Translations under genes and position numbers: made by a program
In this document: positions 62,682 to 64,000 of the stretch, piece after piece
Layout of the letters: each line of letters starts with the position of its first letter
Position numbering within the stretch: the stretch's first letter is position 1
Assembly: GCA_016713785.1 (NCBI GenBank)
Contig: JADJOM010000003.1
Location: 1,445,501-1,509,500 of the forward strand
Source: Gemmatimonadota bacterium
GTDB taxonomy: Bacteria; Gemmatimonadota; Gemmatimonadetes; Gemmatimonadales; GWC2-71-9
DNA: 64,000 bases
Reading direction: 5' to 3'
The notes under the pieces: generated by a model
Seen by the model: only the letters and a program-made list of their open reading frames with translations
Told to the model about the DNA's origin: nothing
Databases searched by the model: none

Positions 62682-64000
62682 CGCCCGTGCCCCCGCCGAG
62701 GTCGTCGTGCACCCGCGCCACCCCGCGCTCGCCATCCAGGTCCACCCGCACCACGCGGTCCATCCCCTCGCGCACCCCCTCGATGTGGGTGATCAGGATG
62801 ACCTGCGGGAAGCGGTCGGCCAGGCTGCGCAGCAGGTCCACCACGGCGGCGCGCCGCTCCTCGTCGAGCGAGCCGAAGATCTCGTCGAGCACCAACAGCG
62901 ACAGCGGCTGCCCCGCGCGGTCGGCGATCATCTGGCTGATGGCCAGCCGGAGCGCCAGGTTGGCGATGTCCTCCTCGCCCCCGGAGATCACCGGCTTGGG
63001 CTCGCCCCCCTCGATGATCGTGGCCACGTAGTCCTCGTCGAGCTCGAGCTCGCCGTAGCGGCCGTTGCTCAGGTCGCGGAGGAAGCCGCTCGCCAGCTCG
63101 GCCAGGTCCGGCCGCAGCTGCTGGTTGAGGTCGGTGCGCAGGTCGGTGAAGGCCCGGTCGAGCTCGTTGTGCAGCAGGAGGTCGCGGGCGGCCCGCCGCG
63201 CCTCCTCCTCGCGCCGGGTCCGCTCCTCGCGCCGGCGCTCCACGGCCGTGGCGGCCTCCGCCGCCGCGCCCTGCTCCGCCCGGGCCCGGACCGCGGCCAT
63301 CTCCCCCTCGCGCCGGGCGCGATCGGCACCCTCGGCGGCGGCACGGGCCTCGCCCCACGCCTCGTCGGAGTAGCCCAGGGCCTGGAGCCGGTCGCGCAGC
63401 GCGCGCGCCTCCGCCTCCCGCCCGGTGAGCTCGCGCTCGGCGGACTCCGCCTCGGTCACCAGCGCCTCGGCGCGCTCCGCCGCCACCCGCAGCCGCTCCG
63501 CCTGCAGCGCCACCGGGTCGAGCGCCGCCAGCATCCGCCGCACCTCGCTATGGCGGTTGGGGTCGTAGTTGGCCGGCCCCTCCCGGGCCACGAGCGCCAG
63601 CTCGGCCGCGCGGGCATCGAGGCGGACTAGCTCGGCGGTGAGGCCGGGCCCTTCCTGCGCCTGGGTCTCGAGCCGCGCCATCTCGGCGCTGGCGTGGGCC
63701 AGGCTCTTCTCCGCCTCGGCCCGCTGCCGCTCCAGCTCCTTGAGCTCCGCCGGCTCGGCGGCGAGCTGGTCGATGCGCGACTTGAAGTAGTTCCCGTTGA
63801 AGAGCACGTCCTGCAGCTGACGGTCGAGGATCCCGACCACGTTCGGGTACTCGGCGCGCAGCGGCCGCTCGCAGGTGGGGCAGGCGCCATCGGGACCCGT
63901 CTGGGTGATCTTGTCGAGCTGGTCCTTGAGCTCCTTGTACTGGTCGCGCAGCGCCTCGCGCTTGGTGCGGGCGTCCTGCAGGTCGCGGTCCCAGGCCGAG
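62665..64000 (-). CDS. SbcC/Rad50-type SMC ATPase (partial, C-terminal half)
   Basis: The frame runs off the right edge. The visible part starts in a coiled coil with the zinc hook CPTC (63878-63889, in GACPTCERPL), then a long Glu/Ala/Arg-rich coiled coil, and then the ATPase end: signature VISGGEEDIANLALRL, Walker B LLVLDEIFGSLDEERR and switch His in VILITHIEG. Rad50/SbcC hold DNA ends for the nuclease SbcD/Mre11, which should be encoded nearby outside the window. It ends overlapping the GNAT gene. Confidence 0.93.
   Translation of the reverse strand, partial: SAWDRDLQDARTKREALRDQYKELKDQLDKITQTGPDGACPTCERPLRAEYPNVVGILDRQLQDVLFNGNYFKSRIDQLAAEPAELKELERQRAEAEKSLAHASAEMARLETQAQEGPGLTAELVRLDARAAELALVAREGPANYDPNRHSEVRRMLAALDPVALQAERLRVAAERAEALVTEAESAERELTGREAEARALRDRLQALGYSDEAWGEARAAAEGADRARREGEMAAVRARAEQGAAAEAATAVERRREERTRREEEARRAARDLLLHNELDRAFTDLRTDLNQQLRPDLAELASGFLRDLSNGRYGELELDEDYVATIIEGGEPKPVISGGEEDIANLALRLAISQMIADRAGQPLSLLVLDEIFGSLDEERRAAVVDLLRSLADRFPQVILITHIEGVREGMDRVVRVDLDGERGVARVHDDLGGGTGDGLAA

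Overview
This window is high-GC, densely packed bacterial chromosome. Genes often overlap by ATGA, GTGA or TGATG, and there are no rRNA genes, no recognisable tRNA genes, no insertion sequences and no CRISPR array. The gene mix (membrane-anchored Ser/Thr kinase, many TPR and lipoprotein genes, TldD/PmbA pair, multiheme cytochromes with a system I (Ccm) maturation set, recF-DUF721-gyrB order) suits a Gram-negative soil or sediment lineage. Gemmatimonadota is my best guess, but this is inference from style and content only.

Layout. 1-5.9 kb (minus): start of an exported protein, a PknB-type kinase, uvrA and two membrane proteins. 6.0-11.3 kb (plus): a tightly overlapping operon of TPR protein, degenerate macro-domain protein, transglutaminase-like protein lacking its catalytic Cys and His, and an ABC exporter. 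11.3-14.3 kb: threonine dehydratase-like enzyme, a lipoprotein and a small beta-barrel protein.

14.3-34.4 kb is the standout region, a cytochrome maturation and electron-conduit island. On the minus strand lie a CcmI-like zinc-ribbon protein, CcmH, CcmF and a second zinc-ribbon protein, and further on CcmE (CXXXY type) behind a membrane-tethered ferredoxin/flavin oxidoreductase. On the plus strand are two conduits. The first has a 9-heme lipoprotein, a 20-heme protein with two membrane helices and a NapC-like start, a beta-barrel and a 16-heme protein. The second has a four-histidine cytochrome b-like membrane protein, a 23-heme protein, a 34-heme protein built from eight exact 73-residue three-heme repeats, and a beta-barrel. 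I count 102 haem-binding motifs in five genes. A plausible route is quinol pool, then inner-membrane cytochrome, periplasmic multihaem wires, outer-membrane barrel and an external acceptor or donor. Direction and partner cannot be read from sequence. Perfect hairpin terminators close both plus-strand clusters.

34.5-49.7 kb is housekeeping: a UbiA/MenA-type prenyltransferase, glycerol kinase, MtnA, enoyl-CoA hydratase, recF-DUF721-gyrB, pyrimidine phosphorylase, GAF protein, ligA and a V4R protein. Four genes here (prenyltransferase, glpK, recF, phosphorylase) carry one reading-frame break each, mostly in G/C runs, so assembly indels are likely. A ten-copy heptamer repeat lies between the phosphorylase and a divergent TPR gene.

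49.7-64 kb: PmbA/TldD pair, phosphoribosyltransferase, TPR and lipoprotein genes, acyl-CoA ligase, M23-type peptidase, and a pterin operon (PTPS/QueD, FolE, SDR). Upstream of the pterin operon is a striking structured RNA candidate (about 175 nt) with its own promoter and terminator. An AI-2E-type transporter, a GNAT protein and the C-terminal half of a SbcC/Rad50 ATPase follow.
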